Positions 42,974-52,218 of a stretch of 64,000 bases of DNA are shown one piece after another (position 1 is the first letter of the stretch; each line of letters begins with the position of its first letter). The notes under the pieces are model-generated. The model ran no database searches. It worked only from the letters and a program-made list of their open reading frames with translations, and was not told the origin of the DNA. The position numbers and the translations under genes are program-made. The DNA lies in assembly GCF_001648555.1 (NCBI RefSeq), contig NZ_LQXM01000026.1, positions 1-64,000 on the forward strand, read 5' to 3'. Source of the stretch: Rossellomorea aquimaris TF-12 (GTDB lineage Bacteria > Bacillota > Bacilli > Bacillales > Bacillaceae_B).

Positions 42974-45376
42974 ATGAAGAATAAGATCATTGCAGGTATT
43001 GCTAGTTTTACTCTACTTTCTACCACACCGTTTAATGTTTTAGCAGAATCTCCTCAGACAACGATTCAATCTACTATGTTAGAAGAAAAAGACAAAAGCT
43101 TATTTAATAGTGAGCATTACGACTTTGTAAAATACACAGAAATTGAAGAGAAACTCCAAGCATTAGCTCAAGAGAGTAATCGAATTTCTTTAGAAAAAAG
43201 TGAGCATAAATCGGCTCTCGGGCAGGATATGTATGTGGTTACAATCTCTGACCCTTCAGCAAAAGGAAAGTATGGATATTATAAAGGTCTCCGCAAAAAA
43301 ATGATTCAATCTCCGGAGAAAGCCCAGTCTTTTATTGATAAACATCCAGACCTAAAGATTCCTGTAATGATCAATGGATCCATTCATGGAACTGAGTTTG
43401 TTGGGACAGATGCTGCTTTACAACTTATAGAGCGTTTTGCAACGGCTAATGATGATGAAACGACGAGCATTTTACAAGATCATATTCTTATCTTTAATGT
43501 TGTTGCAAATCCAGATGGCCGTATAGGTGCTACTCGATTCAATGGGAATGGAATTGATCTTAACCGTGATTTCATCACCCAGTCTCAGCCTGAAACAGAG
43601 CATATGGTGAACTTGATTACAGAGTGGAATCCCATGGTCTATCTCGATTTACATGGATACGTAAAAAGCTATGGTGGAGCTTCTAAACCAGGTTTAATTG
43701 AACCTTGTACACCGCCACATAATCCAAATTATGAATACGACCTGTATTCGAAATGGGCCATGAATCAGGCAGAAGCAATGGAATCTAGTATTGTTTCAAA
43801 TAAAGGAAACTATGAAAATACTCACACAGAATCTTCGAAAGTAGATTATCAAAATATGAAGGGGACTTATATCCCGCAACGTGATGATTCAGCCGGATGG
43901 GATGATTACCCACCTATTTTTACTCCCATGTATGCTATGTACCACGGGGCATACGGCTATACACTTGAAGCGCCAACCAATGATTGGGATGGAGTTCAAT
44001 GGACATACGATGCTGTAATGGGAGCATTAAGTTATGCAAGTGAAAATAAAGAAGCCATGGTGAAGGACCAAATTGAGGTGTTTAAACGTGGAGTACAATT
44101 TGACCATCCATTCCATAAAGAAGGTCACTTCCCAACAGCTTATATTTTACCGAATGGAGAAAATGATCAAACAGCAACTATTCAAGCAGTAGAGCATCTT
44201 CAAGACAACGATATTCTAGTAGAAGAAGCAAAGAAAGACTTTGTCTATAATGGTGTAACATACCCTAAAGGTACTTACATTGTCCCGATGGACCAAGCAA
44301 AAGCCGGACTTGCCAATACCATGCTATGGGACGGAGAAGACATAACCGAGGACACCCCTAGCATGTATGATATCTCTGCTTGGAACCTACCAGAACTTTG
44401 GGGCTTTGAAGCAGTAGAAGTAAGCAGTCAAGCCCAGCTTAACGTAAAGTCCAATACAGTCAAATCATTAGATTCAAAAGGTGAAGTAATCGGGGACGGA
44501 CCTTATGCGATTCCAAATACTTCAGTTAAGTCCATCGCCATTGGGAATCAGTTATTAAATAGCGGTCATACCCTTTACAGAGGGAGCGATGGAACATTGT
44601 ATGCAGATGGAGATACAAGAGAAGAGTTGGCTGAGCTTGTAAAAGAATCAGCTGTGACAATTCCGACTGCTTCCATCCCCCTTGATGCTAAAGAGATCAC
44701 ATCTCAAGAAGTGACTCTTCTAAAAGACGGTGGAATAAACAAAGCTCAATCTCACTCAGGAACGAAATTGGCTTTAGAACGACTTGGTTTTACAGTTGTG
44801 GAAAAAACCCCTCAACAAGTTGCAGATGAAGGACTAGGTTCGACGGATGTGTTTATTTATAATGGCAAATCCAATCTGATTTCTTATCAAAACAGCACGG
44901 CGAACAAAGAATTTGGACTAAAGGACAAGACACAATACGAAGCTTTCAAGAAAAACGTTGAAGCCTTTGTAGCAAATGGTGGCCAATATCTCGCCATCGG
45001 TGCAGGTGCTTCTCAAGCCTCAACGCAACTTGGTTTAAGTGATATAAAGGTAGAAAGCGGTGGATCCAATAGTAATGGAATCGTTCATGTTACACATAAT
45101 GAATCATCGTATACTGCCGGTTACACTAAAGAAGATATAGGGTTTGTGTATCAACCAACATGGTATTCAAATACAGATAACGCAGAAATTCTATCAACTT
45201 ATCAAGATAGCAATGACTTTTTCCTTGCAGGGCACTGGAAAAATAGTGAATCTGCTCAAGGTAAGCCGGTCATGGTTAAGGATGATAATGTATTGTTTAT
45301 AGGTTTAGAACCAACATTCAGAGATCATACAGATTATCTATTCAGACTTGTGTCCAACGCCATTTTTACGAAGTAA
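42974..45376 (+). CDS. secreted M14 family zinc carboxypeptidase
   Basis: This 800-residue exported protein has an N-terminal signal peptide (MKNKIIAGIASFTLLSTTPF, with cleavage likely after VLA near residue 25). The M14 catalytic domain has zinc ligands His138 and Glu141 (SIHGTEF) and His227 (LDLHGY), and the substrate-binding NPDGRIGATRFNGNGIDLNRDF. The C-terminal half (about 430-800) is not clearly catalytic and includes a possible glutamine-amidotransferase-like stretch (FVANGGQYLAIGAG). Family members trim peptides or peptidoglycan stems. AATTTGGAGG precedes ATG 42974. It is monocistronic. Confidence 0.82.
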   Translation: MKNKIIAGIASFTLLSTTPFNVLAESPQTTIQSTMLEEKDKSLFNSEHYDFVKYTEIEEKLQALAQESNRISLEKSEHKSALGQDMYVVTISDPSAKGKYGYYKGLRKKMIQSPEKAQSFIDKHPDLKIPVMINGSIHGTEFVGTDAALQLIERFATANDDETTSILQDHILIFNVVANPDGRIGATRFNGNGIDLNRDFITQSQPETEHMVNLITEWNPMVYLDLHGYVKSYGGASKPGLIEPCTPPHNPNYEYDLYSKWAMNQAEAMESSIVSNKGNYENTHTESSKVDYQNMKGTYIPQRDDSAGWDDYPPIFTPMYAMYHGAYGYTLEAPTNDWDGVQWTYDAVMGALSYASENKEAMVKDQIEVFKRGVQFDHPFHKEGHFPTAYILPNGENDQTATIQAVEHLQDNDILVEEAKKDFVYNGVTYPKGTYIVPMDQAKAGLANTMLWDGEDITEDTPSMYDISAWNLPELWGFEAVEVSSQAQLNVKSNTVKSLDSKGEVIGDGPYAIPNTSVKSIAIGNQLLNSGHTLYRGSDGTLYADGDTREELAELVKESAVTIPTASIPLDAKEITSQEVTLLKDGGINKAQSHSGTKLALERLGFTVVEKTPQQVADEGLGSTDVFIYNGKSNLISYQNSTANKEFGLKDKTQYEAFKKNVEAFVANGGQYLAIGAGASQASTQLGLSDIKVESGGSNSNGIVHVTHNESSYTAGYTKEDIGFVYQPTWYSNTDNAEILSTYQDSNDFFLAGHWKNSESAQGKPVMVKDDNVLFIGLEPTFRDHTDYLFRLVSNAIFTK

Positions 45377-45387
45377 GATGTAAAAGA

Positions 45388-45425
45388 GAAAGGCTGCCCT
45401 GCAGAGGAGGGCAGCCTTTTATTTA
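45388..45425 (+). terminator. terminator of the M14 peptidase gene
   Basis: AAAGGCTGCCCT / AGGGCAGCCTTTT with a GCAGAGG loop is followed by ATTTAT. Confidence 0.88.
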
Positions 45426-45472
45426 TGTAGGAGATTGAATAGATTAGAATCATTATTATTATTCACAGTCAA

Positions 45473-45593
45473 ACGGATAAATGAGCTAATATCACGAATA
45501 AATTGAAAAAACTTACGGATAAACCTATTGGAACTACGGATAAATTGAATATTTCACGAATAAATACAACAAACTCACGCATAATCCAGTAAT
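45473..45593. repeat. six-copy 21-bp tandem array (ACGGATAAAT type)
   Basis: The motif ACGRATAAAT and variants occur with the C at 45474, 45495, 45516, 45537, 45557 and 45578: spacings 21, 21, 21, 20 and 21 bases. Each copy is a conserved ACGGATAAA or ACGAATAAA core followed by ten variable A/T-rich bases. No gene covers it. The period is two turns of B-DNA, so the cores lie on one face of the helix. It is not a CRISPR array (no constant repeat plus unique spacer of the proper size). Confidence 0.8.
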
Positions 45594-45744
45594 TTGAATC
45601 TGACAGAAACTTTTCGATATTCACTCTAATTCTTTTTGTAAATACTTGTATTAATAGTATTCTTTATATAAAATATATTTTGAATACTTTTAATAGTTTG
45701 ATGAATGACTATTCATTCAGTTTATCCAAAGGGGAGGGATATCA
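45594..45744 (+). promoter_or_regulatory. lcfB promoter region with FadR-type operator
   Basis: TGAATGACTATTCATTCA at 45702-45719 is a near-perfect palindrome. It agrees with the FadR (YsiA) operator of Bacillus fatty-acid degradation genes, consensus TGAATGANTANTCATTCA. It lies 26 bases before the lcfB start. AT-rich -10-like sequences (TATAAA at about 45666) lie upstream, so bound FadR would block the start of transcription or elongation. Confidence 0.75.
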
Positions 45745-47301
45745 TTGAATATTTCAACACGGTTAGAACAAATCGCTCAACAGAAAGCAGATAAAACAGC
45801 GTATCATTTCTTAAATACCTCTAGTACATATGGAGAGTTAAATGCGGCTGTTTCAAAATTCGCCAGTGGCTTAGAGCAATTAGGGCTAAAAAAAGGGGAT
45901 CATATTGCCCTTGTTTTAGGAAATTCACCACATTTCGTGATTGGATTATATGGAGCTTTACGATTGGGGTTAAAAGTTATTCCTGTAAATCCAATTTATA
46001 CGCCAGATGAGATTGGATATATTATTAAAAATGGTGATGTGAAAGCCATCGTTACCCTTGACTTGCTTGTGCCATTAGTTGAGAAAATGCAGCCATTACT
46101 TTCAACTGTAGATCACTTTATTATTTGCGAATCAGGAGACGAAAGAGCAAAAGGGATTGATCTTGAAAAGCTCTCAATGGCGTACCCTAAAATGAAATCG
46201 TTTACAGGGGTTCTTGAAAAAGGGGATATTTCTTTCAAGGGGCCTGAAGTAGATGAAGAGGAAGTAGCGATCATCCTTTACACTTCCGGAACGACAGGGA
46301 AACCTAAAGGGGCAATGCTGACTCATAAGAATGTATATTCTAATGCTACAGATGTTGGCAGCTATTTAAAAATGAATGAAGAAGACCGTGTCATAACGGC
46401 ACTTCCAATGTTTCATGTATTTTGTCTTACAGTTGTCTTAAATGCTCCACTAATGACAGGAGCAACACTTTTAATCGTGCCACGTTTTAGTCCAAAGGAA
46501 ATTTTTGAACTATCAAAACACTACCAACCGACAGTATTTGCTGGTGTACCAACTATGTACAATTTCTTATTCCAGTATCCGGAAGGAAATCCAGAGGACT
46601 TATCTACACTTCGTCTATGTATTTCTGGTGGTGCTTCATTACCAGTTGCACTACTGAAAAATTTCGAGCAAAAATTCAATGTAATGATTTCTGAAGGGTA
46701 CGGTTTATCAGAAGCGTCACCTGTAACATGCTTCAATCCACTTGACCGTCCTAGAAAACCAGGATCAATCGGTACGTCCATTATGAATGTAGAAAATAAA
46801 GTAGTGGATGAATTAGGTGATGAAGTAGCAGTTGGTGAAGTAGGCGAATTAATTGTAAGAGGTCCAAATGTTATGAAGGGCTACTACAAAATGGAAGAAG
46901 AAACATCTGCTACGATACGTGATGGATGGTTATACACTGGAGACTTGGCACGCGTAGATGAAGATGGTTATTTTTACATTGTAGATCGTAAAAAGGAGCT
47001 AATCATCGTGGGTGGATACAACGTCTATCCTCGTGAAGTCGAGGAGGTTTTATACAATCATCCTCAAGTTGTCGAAGCTGCCGTAATTGGTGTACCTCAC
47101 CCAGAAATGGGTGAAGCCGTAAGCTGCTATGTGGTTAAAAATGATTCTACCCTTACTGAAGGGGAATTAATGAGTTATTGTAAAGAGCATCTAGCAAAAT
47201 ATAAGCTACCGGCGTCCATTGAATTTTTAGATGAGCTTCCAAAGAATACAACAGGAAAAATTCTTAGAAGAGCATTGAAGGAGCAAGTTTTACAATCCTA
47301 A
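45745..47301 (+). CDS. lcfB: long-chain fatty-acid-CoA ligase LcfB
   Basis: This 518-residue acyl-adenylate-forming enzyme activates fatty acids with ATP and CoA for beta-oxidation. Motifs are the phosphate-binding [17 protein letters not shown], the [11 protein letters not shown] motif, [13 protein letters not shown] and the hinge/catalytic [23 protein letters not shown] with C-terminal Lys in [11 protein letters not shown]. Length and place match B. subtilis LcfB (YhfL). TTG 45745 follows GGGGAGGG. The FadR operator upstream supports a role in fatty-acid use. The catabolic island separates it from lplJ, its near neighbour in B. subtilis. Confidence 0.92.
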   Translation: MNISTRLEQIAQQKADKTAYHFLNTSSTYGELNAAVSKFASGLEQLGLKKGDHIALVLGNSPHFVIGLYGALRLGLKVIPVNPIYTPDEIGYIIKNGDVKAIVTLDLLVPLVEKMQPLLSTVDHFIICESGDERAKGIDLEKLSMAYPKMKSFTGVLEKGDISFKGPEVDEEEVAIILYTSGTTGKPKGAMLTHKNVYSNATDVGSYLKMNEEDRVITALPMFHVFCLTVVLNAPLMTGATLLIVPRFSPKEIFELSKHYQPTVFAGVPTMYNFLFQYPEGNPEDLSTLRLCISGGASLPVALLKNFEQKFNVMISEGYGLSEASPVTCFNPLDRPRKPGSIGTSIMNVENKVVDELGDEVAVGEVGELIVRGPNVMKGYYKMEEETSATIRDGWLYTGDLARVDEDGYFYIVDRKKELIIVGGYNVYPREVEEVLYNHPQVVEAAVIGVPHPEMGEAVSCYVVKNDSTLTEGELMSYCKEHLAKYKLPASIEFLDELPKNTTGKILRRALKEQVLQS

Positions 47302-47307
47302 AAGAGA

Positions 47308-47343
47308 AGATGTTCAGTTGTTAACAACTGAACATCTTTTTAT
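47308..47343. terminator. terminator of lcfB
   Basis: AGATGTTCAGTTGTTAACAACTGAACATCT is a perfect palindrome followed by TTTTT. It also faces the next, convergent gene. Confidence 0.9.
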
Positions 47344-47350
47344 GTTGTCA

Positions 47351-47647
47351 TTATTTCATTGCTTTACTTTGTTGAAGAAGCTTCGATTCTCCTTTTTCCC
47401 AGGTCTCCACTTGCTCAATAGCTTGCTCTGGGGTAAATCCTTGACCAACCAATACTCCAGATAAAATGAATTCCTGGAATAAATGAGTAAGATTTATTCC
47501 TTCTTCCACTTCAGAAAGGGCACGTGTGACAAGTGGCTGGATATATTCAACCCACTGATCAGGGAGACTTTGATCTTCTCTATACTGATTTCCGTAATTC
47601 ACTTGGTAATGATGATGATATGGGTATTGATTCGTGCGGTAATACAT
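47351..47647 (-). CDS. hypothetical protein with histidine/tyrosine-rich N-terminus, 98 aa
   Basis: The product starts MYYRTNQYPYHHHYQVNYGN, rich in Tyr and His as in spore-associated proteins. It continues with a predicted helical domain (LPDQWVEYIQPLVTRALSEV ... GQGFTPEQAIEQVETWE). ATG 47647 follows AAAGGAG; the longer frame to 47704 has no ribosome binding site. I do not recognise the family. The His/Tyr-rich head suggests metal binding or a coat protein, as a guess only. Confidence 0.65.
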   Translation of the reverse strand: MYYRTNQYPYHHHYQVNYGNQYREDQSLPDQWVEYIQPLVTRALSEVEEGINLTHLFQEFILSGVLVGQGFTPEQAIEQVETWEKGESKLLQQSKAMK

Positions 47648-47801
47648 TAGAAATTCAACTCCTTTATGGGTATGCGTCACGTTTAGCTTATGCAGTTTGT
47701 TCAAAATGTGTTAAGACCTATTTAAAAACAGGAAAGGGTTTTTGAATTTTGTGTCGAATGCTACATACAGGGGAAACACTATCACAAAGGGGAGAACATT
47801 T

Positions 47802-48578
47802 ATGGAATCTATTTTATTAGAGCAAAAGGGACACCTGGCAACCGTAACCATTAATCGACCCGAGGCAATGAATGCCTTTAATTACGATACGTTAAACGAA
47901 TTACAGCAGGTTGTAGAAGCACTTCGCATCAATCCAGACGTAAGAGTAGTCATCTTCACTGGAAGCGGGGAAAAAGCCTTCAGTGTTGGAGCTGATCTGA
48001 AGGAAAGAAAAACCTTAACAGAACAACAAGTCATTCGTAATGTCTATAAAATTGGTGAAGTCTTTCAATCCGTTGCTACCCTCCCGCAACCAACCGTAGC
48101 CGCTATGAACGGCTATGCCTTTGGAGGTGGAATGGAGTTGGCATTAGCGTGTGACTTCCGAATTGCTGTCTCTGGTACCACAATGGGACTAACAGAAACC
48201 AGTCTTGCCATTATCCCGGGAGCAGGCGGAACCCAGCGATTGCCACGTTTAATTGGAGAATCTAAAGCTCTGGAGTTAATCCTTACAGCAAGACGACTAA
48301 ATTCAAACGAAGCACTAGATTTAGGATTGGTGACTAGAGTAGTAGAAAAAGATAATTTTTCAAATGAAGTTCATGCCTTTGTAGAACCAATGCTGGCTAA
48401 CGGACCAATTGCTCTTCAACAAGCAAAGTACGCAGTGAAAAATGGAATGAACGTAGATCTTCAAACAGGGTTGCAAATTGAAAGGAAAGCATATGAGATT
48501 ACCATTCCCACTGAAGACCGGGTAGAAGCATTAATGGCGTTTAGTCAGAAAAGGAAGCCAGAGTTTAAGGGGAAATGA
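47802..48578 (+). CDS. enoyl-CoA hydratase/isomerase family protein
   Basis: This 258-residue crotonase-fold protein has an oxyanion hole motif in FSVGADLKERK and the glycine-rich GYAFGGGMELALACDFRIA. The two catalytic glutamates of enoyl-CoA hydratases appear as GGGMELALACD and ETSLAIIPGAGGTQRLPR, so hydratase activity is likely. ATG 47802 follows AAAGGGGAG; an upstream extension lacks a ribosome binding site. The gene lies downstream of lcfB with a divergent small gene between, which fits beta-oxidation, though a methylglutaconyl-CoA hydratase is also possible. Confidence 0.88.
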   Translation: MESILLEQKGHLATVTINRPEAMNAFNYDTLNELQQVVEALRINPDVRVVIFTGSGEKAFSVGADLKERKTLTEQQVIRNVYKIGEVFQSVATLPQPTVAAMNGYAFGGGMELALACDFRIAVSGTTMGLTETSLAIIPGAGGTQRLPRLIGESKALELILTARRLNSNEALDLGLVTRVVEKDNFSNEVHAFVEPMLANGPIALQQAKYAVKNGMNVDLQTGLQIERKAYEITIPTEDRVEALMAFSQKRKPEFKGK

Positions 48579-48589
48579 TTTTGCTTGTG

Positions 48590-48620
48590 AAAAAAGAACT
48601 CATTTTGGGTTCTTTTTTTG
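48590..48620 (+). terminator. terminator of the enoyl-CoA hydratase gene
   Basis: AAAAAAGAACTC / GGGTTCTTTTTTT with an ATTTT loop (one G-T pair) follows the stop codon. Confidence 0.8.
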
Positions 48621-48686
48621 GCTTGAATTAAATAACATCTCCAAGTTATTAAAGCATTCTAAAGGGTCATACTAGGGAGGGGGATT

Positions 48687-48980
48687 ATGAGGAAGGATAG
48701 ACACCAGTATGTTCTCGTCTTTTTTCTATTTATTCTTCTGTTTACGGCAATCATAACAAACCCGTCTAAAGACGACTATATTCAGTTTTCTGAAGAGTCC
48801 ATAGGACAACCCAATCCCGCTGGTTTAGAAATTGAAAGAATAAACTTTTATTTTTTCTCTGCATATACCCCAGTATTTTTTGATGAGTACGGTGTAAGTT
48901 ATCTAGGATTATTCGGAAAGTTTATTCGAATTTCTGATGGACAGTTTGATTATCCCTGGTGGTTGGAGTTTTTTAACTAA
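48687..48980 (+). CDS. small exported or membrane-anchored protein, 97 aa (DUF4359-like)
   Basis: A basic N-terminus is followed by a hydrophobic segment (YVLVFFLFILLFTAIIT, residues about 8-24). Then come NPSKDDYIQFSEESIG and an aromatic-rich C-terminus (FYFFSAYTPVFFDEYG ... YLGLFGKFIRI). The post-membrane NPSKxDYxxF pattern is seen in DUF4359 proteins. GGGAGGGGG precedes ATG 48687. Function unknown. Confidence 0.7.
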   Translation: MRKDRHQYVLVFFLFILLFTAIITNPSKDDYIQFSEESIGQPNPAGLEIERINFYFFSAYTPVFFDEYGVSYLGLFGKFIRISDGQFDYPWWLEFFN

Positions 48981-49132
48981 AGGGGCAAAAGTTTCTCTTT
49001 TAGTATTCTTCTATATGAAGAGTATTTGGAAAAAGGCTATGAGAATGATAGCATTAGATTTCCTTTTTGCACAAAACGAGATATACGTATTGAAAATTTT
49101 TGATTAACCCCCTATATACAGAGGTGATTCTC

Positions 49133-49975
49133 ATGAAAATCATTGATACCATCCCATTTTTTCTAAAAAACTATCAACCTTCTTTAGAGCATTTAAAAAA
49201 TTACTATAATGAATATCCAGAAGTATTTAATGAATATTTTGCTTATCACTGCAAAAATACTGATGAAAGACTTAATCAGGCTGTTTCAAAGTATCCAGAA
49301 GTTTTATCAAACATCAAGGAAGTCCACCAAAACATTATCCCTATCATTAAAGAGATAACGGAGGAATACTATAAACGATATAAAGTCTCTTTTCCCATAG
49401 AGGTGAATTTAATTATTGGAGGATTTGGATCCAACGCCTATACACATCGTCAGATCATTCCTAACATCACATTTGCACTGGAAAAGTTATCTCCAGAACC
49501 TGACCATCTAAAAACCATTGTTGCCCATGAATTTGGTCATGCTGCTCATAATATCCTTTCAGATGAGTCGGGAATTCAATGGGAAAATATTAAGTGGACC
49601 AGTCCCCTCACTTGGCTGAATCAAGAAGGAGCCGCTATTCATTTTTCCAGGGGGAATGTAGCTCATTTACATCCTTCTATTTATTTTCACTTTAATGAAG
49701 AAGGGTATGAATGGCTAACCTTTGCTAATTCTAATAAGAATGCTATTAAATGGGAGTTTGCTCAAGACTACAGAGCAGAAACACCTCAATCCATCTTTCG
49801 TGAGTGGTTTTCTATACATGGTGGAAAAAAATTTGGCTTTAGTAGATTAGGATACTTTCTAGGAGATATATTTTTTCAAAATCAAATAATGACGCTCGGG
49901 GAAATGAAGGCAATCATTGCATGGAAAGAAAAGGATTTTGAAGAGCAAGTGGAAAACTGGTTATATCAAAAATAG
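49133..49975 (+). CDS. putative zinc-dependent protease with HExxH motif
   Basis: This 280-residue protein without a clear signal peptide has the zincin motif HEFGH (His132, Glu133, His136 in TIVAHEFGHAAHNI). It lies in a domain reminiscent of DUF2268-like predicted Zn-dependent proteases. A later QDYRAETPQSIFREWF may hold the third ligand. ATG 49133 follows AGAGGTGAT; the upstream start is unsupported. The neighbouring kinase-like gene follows after 16 bases, so the two may be co-expressed. The substrate is unknown. Confidence 0.7.
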   Translation: MKIIDTIPFFLKNYQPSLEHLKNYYNEYPEVFNEYFAYHCKNTDERLNQAVSKYPEVLSNIKEVHQNIIPIIKEITEEYYKRYKVSFPIEVNLIIGGFGSNAYTHRQIIPNITFALEKLSPEPDHLKTIVAHEFGHAAHNILSDESGIQWENIKWTSPLTWLNQEGAAIHFSRGNVAHLHPSIYFHFNEEGYEWLTFANSNKNAIKWEFAQDYRAETPQSIFREWFSIHGGKKFGFSRLGYFLGDIFFQNQIMTLGEMKAIIAWKEKDFEEQVENWLYQK

Positions 49976-49991
49976 ATAGGTGATTAGTAAA

Positions 49992-50759
49992 ATGAATGAT
50001 AAATTAAAAACAAAAATCCAAGAAGTAATAGGTGAAGTATATTCGGTAACCTTTCTAGATGAGCAAGGGTGCACTTCAGAGGTTCGTAAGCTTAATACTG
50101 GAAAGGGATTGTACTTACTCAAAAGTTCCTTTAAGGAAAAATATCGTCCTTGGCTAGAGTCAGAAGCTCAACTATTAGAAAAGCTAAATCACAAAGGGAT
50201 GGCAGTTCCTCATTACTATGGGTTTATTAAAGAAAAGGATAGTAGCCATTTATTGATGTCATTTGAAAAGGGAATGACCTTAACAGCTGCTTTGAAGGCA
50301 GCTACGTCCCTGTCAGAAAAGAAAACATTGATTCGTAGTTTTGGAGAGTTTCTTCATGACTTCCATGAAATGAACCCACTAGATTCCTTTGAAAAGAAGG
50401 ATGATTGGCTAGATGACCAATTGGATAAGGCAAAAAACTATGTTGAAAATGGGCAAGCAGATGGGACCATACAGTTGTTAGAGAAGTTAATGAGTCACAA
50501 ACCCCTACCGGTGAAGCAAACCATGATCCATGGAGATTGTACTATAGATAATGTCCTTGTAGTTGATGGTAAAGTAAAGCTATTTATTGATGTGGCCGGT
50601 ATGACCGTAGGGGACCCTCGTTATGATGAATCCTTAGCTATTCGAAAATTTCTAAACAACCCTGAATACATAAATTCTTTCTATGAAGGATACAAGCGCT
50701 ACAAAGTAACTAATGCTGAATTCCAATATTTTAATGAAGGGTTATATGAGTTTTTCTAG
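49992..50759 (+). CDS. aminoglycoside-phosphotransferase-like kinase (APH family)
   Basis: This protein of about 255 residues has the APH/choline-kinase catalytic loop IHGDCTIDNVLVVDGK (HGDxxxxN) followed by the metal-binding Asp in LFIDVAGMTVGDPRYDESLA. The N-lobe contains a nucleotide-binding Lys region (YLLKSSFKEKYRPWLESEAQLL). Such proteins phosphorylate antibiotics, amino sugars, choline or other alcohols, and nothing here fixes the substrate. ATG 49992 follows AGGTGATT; the GTG at 49980 lies within that site. Confidence 0.8.
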   Translation: MNDKLKTKIQEVIGEVYSVTFLDEQGCTSEVRKLNTGKGLYLLKSSFKEKYRPWLESEAQLLEKLNHKGMAVPHYYGFIKEKDSSHLLMSFEKGMTLTAALKAATSLSEKKTLIRSFGEFLHDFHEMNPLDSFEKKDDWLDDQLDKAKNYVENGQADGTIQLLEKLMSHKPLPVKQTMIHGDCTIDNVLVVDGKVKLFIDVAGMTVGDPRYDESLAIRKFLNNPEYINSFYEGYKRYKVTNAEFQYFNEGLYEFF

Positions 50760-50790
50760 AAAACGAAAGACACATTTTGATGAATGCTTA

Positions 50791-50832
50791 TCTAAAAAAT
50801 CCTACATATGTGTTCACATGCAGGATTTTTTC
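50791..50832. terminator. bidirectional terminator between the kinase gene and the XRE-cupin gene
   Basis: AAAAAATCCT-CAT-TGTG / CACATG-AGGATTTTTT, with small bulges, has T-runs on both sides. Confidence 0.85.
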
Positions 50833-50835
50833 TGT

Positions 50836-51393
50836 TTATTCCTCACCATAATAAATAACCATCTGACATACAGCTTCTTCTTCTGATACATTCAAATATT
50901 CATGCCCGGAATCAGCCGCAAATCGAATTGAGCTGCCTTCTCCCAATTCATAGATTTCTTCATCAATTTTAAGGGCTATTTCCCCAGACAATACCGTAAT
51001 GTACTCTTCTACACCCTTAGGATGTCCTTCATTCCTGTATGAGCATCCTGGCTTCATTTCCACACGATAGCTTTCCCATTTTTTAAAAGGGTCAAAAGGG
51101 AAGATAGGGTAAACGATGTAGTTTCCATTATCTTCAAGGACAGGCTGGACATCCTCATAATGAATGATGGATATTTGATTGGTTGGTTTTTCGATTAGAG
51201 ATGAGAACGACACCTTTAATCCGTTTGCAATCTTCCACAGGATGGCGACGGTTGGGTTCGAGTCTCCTCGTTCAATTTGCCCGATCATCGCTTTACTAAC
51301 CCCTGTTTGTTCAGACATTTGCTCGAGGCTTAAACCTCGTTCTCTACGAATCTTTCTTATATTATCGCCAATTTGAATCGGAAAGTTTTCCAT
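50836..51393 (-). CDS. XRE-family regulator with C-terminal cupin domain
   Basis: This 185-residue regulator has an N-terminal helix-turn-helix (residues about 8-62, IRKIRRERGLSLEQMSEQTGVSKAMIGQIERGDSNPTVAILWKIA) and a C-terminal cupin (about 105-180, GVEEYITVLSGEIALKI ... GSSIRFAADSGHEY). This class of sensors often controls amino-acid or polyamine transport genes. ATG 51393 follows AGAGAGG. It is divergent from azlCD, with direct repeats in between, so it most likely controls that exporter and itself. Confidence 0.88.
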   Translation of the reverse strand: MENFPIQIGDNIRKIRRERGLSLEQMSEQTGVSKAMIGQIERGDSNPTVAILWKIANGLKVSFSSLIEKPTNQISIIHYEDVQPVLEDNGNYIVYPIFPFDPFKKWESYRVEMKPGCSYRNEGHPKGVEEYITVLSGEIALKIDEEIYELGEGSSIRFAADSGHEYLNVSEEEAVCQMVIYYGEE

Positions 51394-51420
51394 ACTATAA
51401 CCTCTCTTGTATACTATAAC
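51392..51420. promoter_or_regulatory. direct repeats ATACTATAAC, candidate operator
   Basis: ATACTATAAC occurs at 51392-51401 and again at 51411-51420, 19 bases apart. It overlaps the ribosome binding region of the XRE-cupin gene and lies upstream of azlC. Autoregulation is the simplest reading (inference). Confidence 0.5.
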
Positions 51421-51495
51421 GTCTATATGTATAATATAATAAATTATCAAAGTATTAAAATAGTTTATTATTTTTATTATAAAGGATGTGATGGA

Positions 51496-52218
51496 GTGGA
51501 GGCACTTCTTTCTACCAAAAAAGTTAGTGATTTTCGATATGGTTTGCAGGGAGGACTTAGTATTGCCATCGGTTATATGCCTGTTGCATTAACATTTGGC
51601 TTATTAGCCAGAACTACGGGCCTTACGATTTTCGAAACCATACTTATGAGCATGTTTGTTTTTGCAGGAGCTGCACAATACATATCACTTAGCTTGATTG
51701 CTGTTGGAACAGGAATTATTGAGATAATTTTAACAACTTTCATTGTGAACATCCGTCACTTCCTTATGTCAGCCTCTCTAAGTGAAAAACTCGAAGATGA
51801 TCGGTTATTTAAAAAGCTATTCTATGCTTTTGGTATTACGGATGAAACCTTTACGGTTATTAGTGTAAAAGAAGGCAAGGTAAAAACAGGTTTTGCCTTT
51901 GGGGTTATATTGATTTCATATGGAAGCTGGGTCGTGAATTCTGGTATTGGTTATCTCATTGGTGAAATCCTGCCTGCATTTTTACAGGCAAGTATGACTA
52001 TCGCCCTGTATGCTATGTTTGTTGGATTGCTCGTTCCTTCAATGAAGAAAAGTGTAAAAGTTATGTTTTTGGCTTTGATTGCAGGTGCTCTAAATAGCGT
52101 CCTACTTTTTACCACCAGTCTTTCAAATGGCTGGTCCATCGTTTTAGCAACTCTTGTTTCAGCAGTCATTGTTGAATTCATCGTAATGCTGAAAAAAGGG
52201 GGAATAGCTTATGAATAG
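51496..52218 (+). CDS. azlC: AzlC family branched-chain amino acid exporter, large subunit
   Basis: This 241-residue membrane protein has the AzlC signatures FRYGLQGGLSIAIGYMPVALTFGLLA, FAGAAQYISL and NIRHFLMSASLSEKL. With AzlD it exports branched-chain amino acids or their analogues. The start is GTG 51496 behind AAAGGATG; the frame upstream is AT-rich leader sequence without a ribosome binding site. The start of azlD overlaps the end of this gene by eight bases. Confidence 0.9.
   Translation: MEALLSTKKVSDFRYGLQGGLSIAIGYMPVALTFGLLARTTGLTIFETILMSMFVFAGAAQYISLSLIAVGTGIIEIILTTFIVNIRHFLMSASLSEKLEDDRLFKKLFYAFGITDETFTVISVKEGKVKTGFAFGVILISYGSWVVNSGIGYLIGEILPAFLQASMTIALYAMFVGLLVPSMKKSVKVMFLALIAGALNSVLLFTTSLSNGWSIVLATLVSAVIVEFIVMLKKGGIAYE

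Noticed and set aside
45473-45593. Possible CRISPR array
   Set aside because: The repeated core is about 10 bases with a 20-21 base period. CRISPR repeats are 23 bases or more, with unique spacers of similar size, and no cas gene is present.
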